DNA of 22,145 nucleotides from assembly GCA_034717985.1 (NCBI GenBank), contig JAYEMH010000043.1, positions 4,711-26,855 on the forward strand, given 5' to 3'. Positions 21,118 to 22,145 of the stretch are shown here, one piece after another. The notes under the pieces are model-generated. The model was not told the DNA's origin and made no database searches. It saw nothing but the letters and a program-made list of their open reading frames with translations. Position numbers and translations under genes: made by a program. The DNA is from JAYEMH01 sp034717985 [NCBI: Candidatus Ratteibacteria bacterium] (GTDB taxonomy: Bacteria > CAZDME01 > JAYEMH01). Position 1 is the first letter of the stretch. Every line of letters begins with the position of its first letter.

Positions 21118-22145
21118 TTACCTCCGAGAACTTTTAGCTAAGCGAATAATCCTCCGGCTCAAAATTTCCGTTGCGTCCTTTCTTCCTAAACTCCGGCTCG
21201 CCTCAGCCATTTCTTGGCGCCTCTCTTTATCGTTAACCAGCAAACTTACTTCTCTGGAAAGAATTTGCGGGGTTAAATCTTCTTCCCGAAAAACTTTAGC
21301 CGCGCCCTTTCGAGCGAAAAATTGAGCGTTCAAATCTTGATGTCTTCCGGCCGCGTAAGGATAAGGAACAATAATCGCCGGAATGCCCCATGCGGCCAAT
21401 TCAGCTAAACTAACCGCTCCCGCTCTTGCCACCGCCAAATGCGACATATTATAAATCTCCCCCATATTAGCATGGAAGGGAGAAATAAAAACGTTTATCC
21501 CGCGGGCAATATAAGCGTCCCTGACCGCCGGATAATCTTTCTCACCGGTGAGGTGAATTATTTGAATGGGAAGATGAATTTTCTGCCATATTTTTTGTGC
21601 CGCCAGAACCAACTGGTTAAGCCGCCGCGCCCCCTGACTTCCTCCCATTACCAGCAGCGTAAACTTATTATCCTCCAGGCCAAAAGCTTCCTGAGTCAGG
21701 CGTTTATCCCGGTCCGATTTAGCGGCTTTTCCCAGGGGACAGCCGGTTACAAATATCTTCTTTTTAATCCGTTTAGAAAAGTATCCCGCCGTCTTTTCAA
21801 AAGTTACTGTAATCTCTTTAGCCAGCGGGGCGAAAACTCTGGTTGTCAGGCCGGGCACAATATTCTGCTCGTGAATCAGCATCGGATAACGGCCAAAAAA
21901 TCCGGCCGTCATCACCGGAACAGAAACATAACCTCCGGTTCCCACCACAATTTCCGGAGAAAACTCCCGCAGAATCTTTAACGTCTCAAAGAACCCTACA
22001 CCTAATTTTAGCATAACCGGCAGGTTCTGTAAAGATAATTTACCGGCTCGTTTCCTGGTAGGAATGCCCTTAAATAAAAGTTTGTTATTGAGGCAGTATT
22101 TTTCTTCCCAGCTGCGCTTACGGCCGAGAATCAAGACATTAATGT
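21118..22145 (-). CDS. murG: MurG, lipid II-forming N-acetylglucosaminyltransferase (5' end outside the window)
   Basis: Membrane-associated transferase that adds GlcNAc from UDP-GlcNAc to lipid I, giving lipid II. About 340 residues are visible. The frame stays open to the window edge and the N-terminal glycine-rich GGTGGH motif is missing, so the gene is truncated by the window; the TTG at 22134 is not the start. Recognisable parts are PEIVVGTGGYVSVP, IHEQNIVPGLTTR, LLVMGGSQGARRLN, and the UDP-GlcNAc-binding RAGAVSLAELAAWGIPAIIVPYPYAAGRHQ. The family TGNPVR is TGCPLG here. Downstream the small coiled-coil gene is coupled to it, and the next wall gene (murC-murB) comes only after about 2.2 kb. 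Confidence 0.95.
   Translation of the reverse strand, partial: INVLILGRKRSWEEKYCLNNKLLFKGIPTRKRAGKLSLQNLPVMLKLGVGFFETLKILREFSPEIVVGTGGYVSVPVMTAGFFGRYPMLIHEQNIVPGLTTRVFAPLAKEITVTFEKTAGYFSKRIKKKIFVTGCPLGKAAKSDRDKRLTQEAFGLEDNKFTLLVMGGSQGARRLNQLVLAAQKIWQKIHLPIQIIHLTGEKDYPAVRDAYIARGINVFISPFHANMGEIYNMSHLAVARAGAVSLAELAAWGIPAIIVPYPYAAGRHQDLNAQFFARKGAAKVFREEDLTPQILSREVSLLVNDKERRQEMAEASRSLGRKDATEILSRRIIRLAKSSRR

Noticed and set aside
22132-22134. TTG at 22134 as the murG start
   Set aside because: The frame continues upstream to the window edge and the N-terminal glycine-rich motif is missing, so the true start lies outside.

Overview
All genes recognised here lie on the minus strand, so transcription runs from high to low coordinates. 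The content is bacterial and chromosomal: a cell-wall and division (dcw) block, a recombination and stress block, and two blocks of less familiar genes. A fused MurC-MurB, an outer-membrane-style HtrA protease and MltG point to a diderm bacterium. The large lineage-type membrane protein and the MurC-MurB fusion fit an uncultured PVC-related lineage such as Candidatus Omnitrophota. That placement is an inference, not something the sequence proves.

Layout in transcription order. (1) 22145-20869: 3' part of murG, followed by a tightly coupled small coiled-coil gene. (2) 20868-18943: an AT-richer accessory stretch with an exported protein of unknown function, a possible nuclease-fold protein, and intergenic repeats and palindromes. 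This separates murG from murC. (3) 18942-11713: fused murC-murB, ddl, ftsQ, ftsA, ftsZ and pgeF, mostly with overlaps or gaps of 2-3 nt. Together they make the UDP-MurNAc precursor and D-Ala-D-Ala and build the early divisome. (4) 11712-7775: a second accessory block. It holds a ParD/RelE-like toxin-antitoxin pair with its own promoter and direct-repeat operator. Next comes a strong promoter, then a structured leader RNA that resembles a c-di-GMP-I (GEMM) riboswitch, then a 967-residue membrane protein with a swivelling domain, a gluzincin-type HELAH site and a Rossmann-like C-terminus. (5) 7774-4248: proC, recA and htrA behind a near-consensus promoter with a palindrome in its spacer. (6) 4247-1: alaS, ruvX and mltG.

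The most unusual unit is promoter + GEMM-like RNA + 967-aa membrane zincin-like protein (11054-7840). The second unusual theme is intergenic: several gene boundaries carry degenerate short-word tandem or inverted tracts (GATTACA/ATCTGTG-like words; agac/gtct; ataggt/acctat). Several stop codons also sit inside hairpins.
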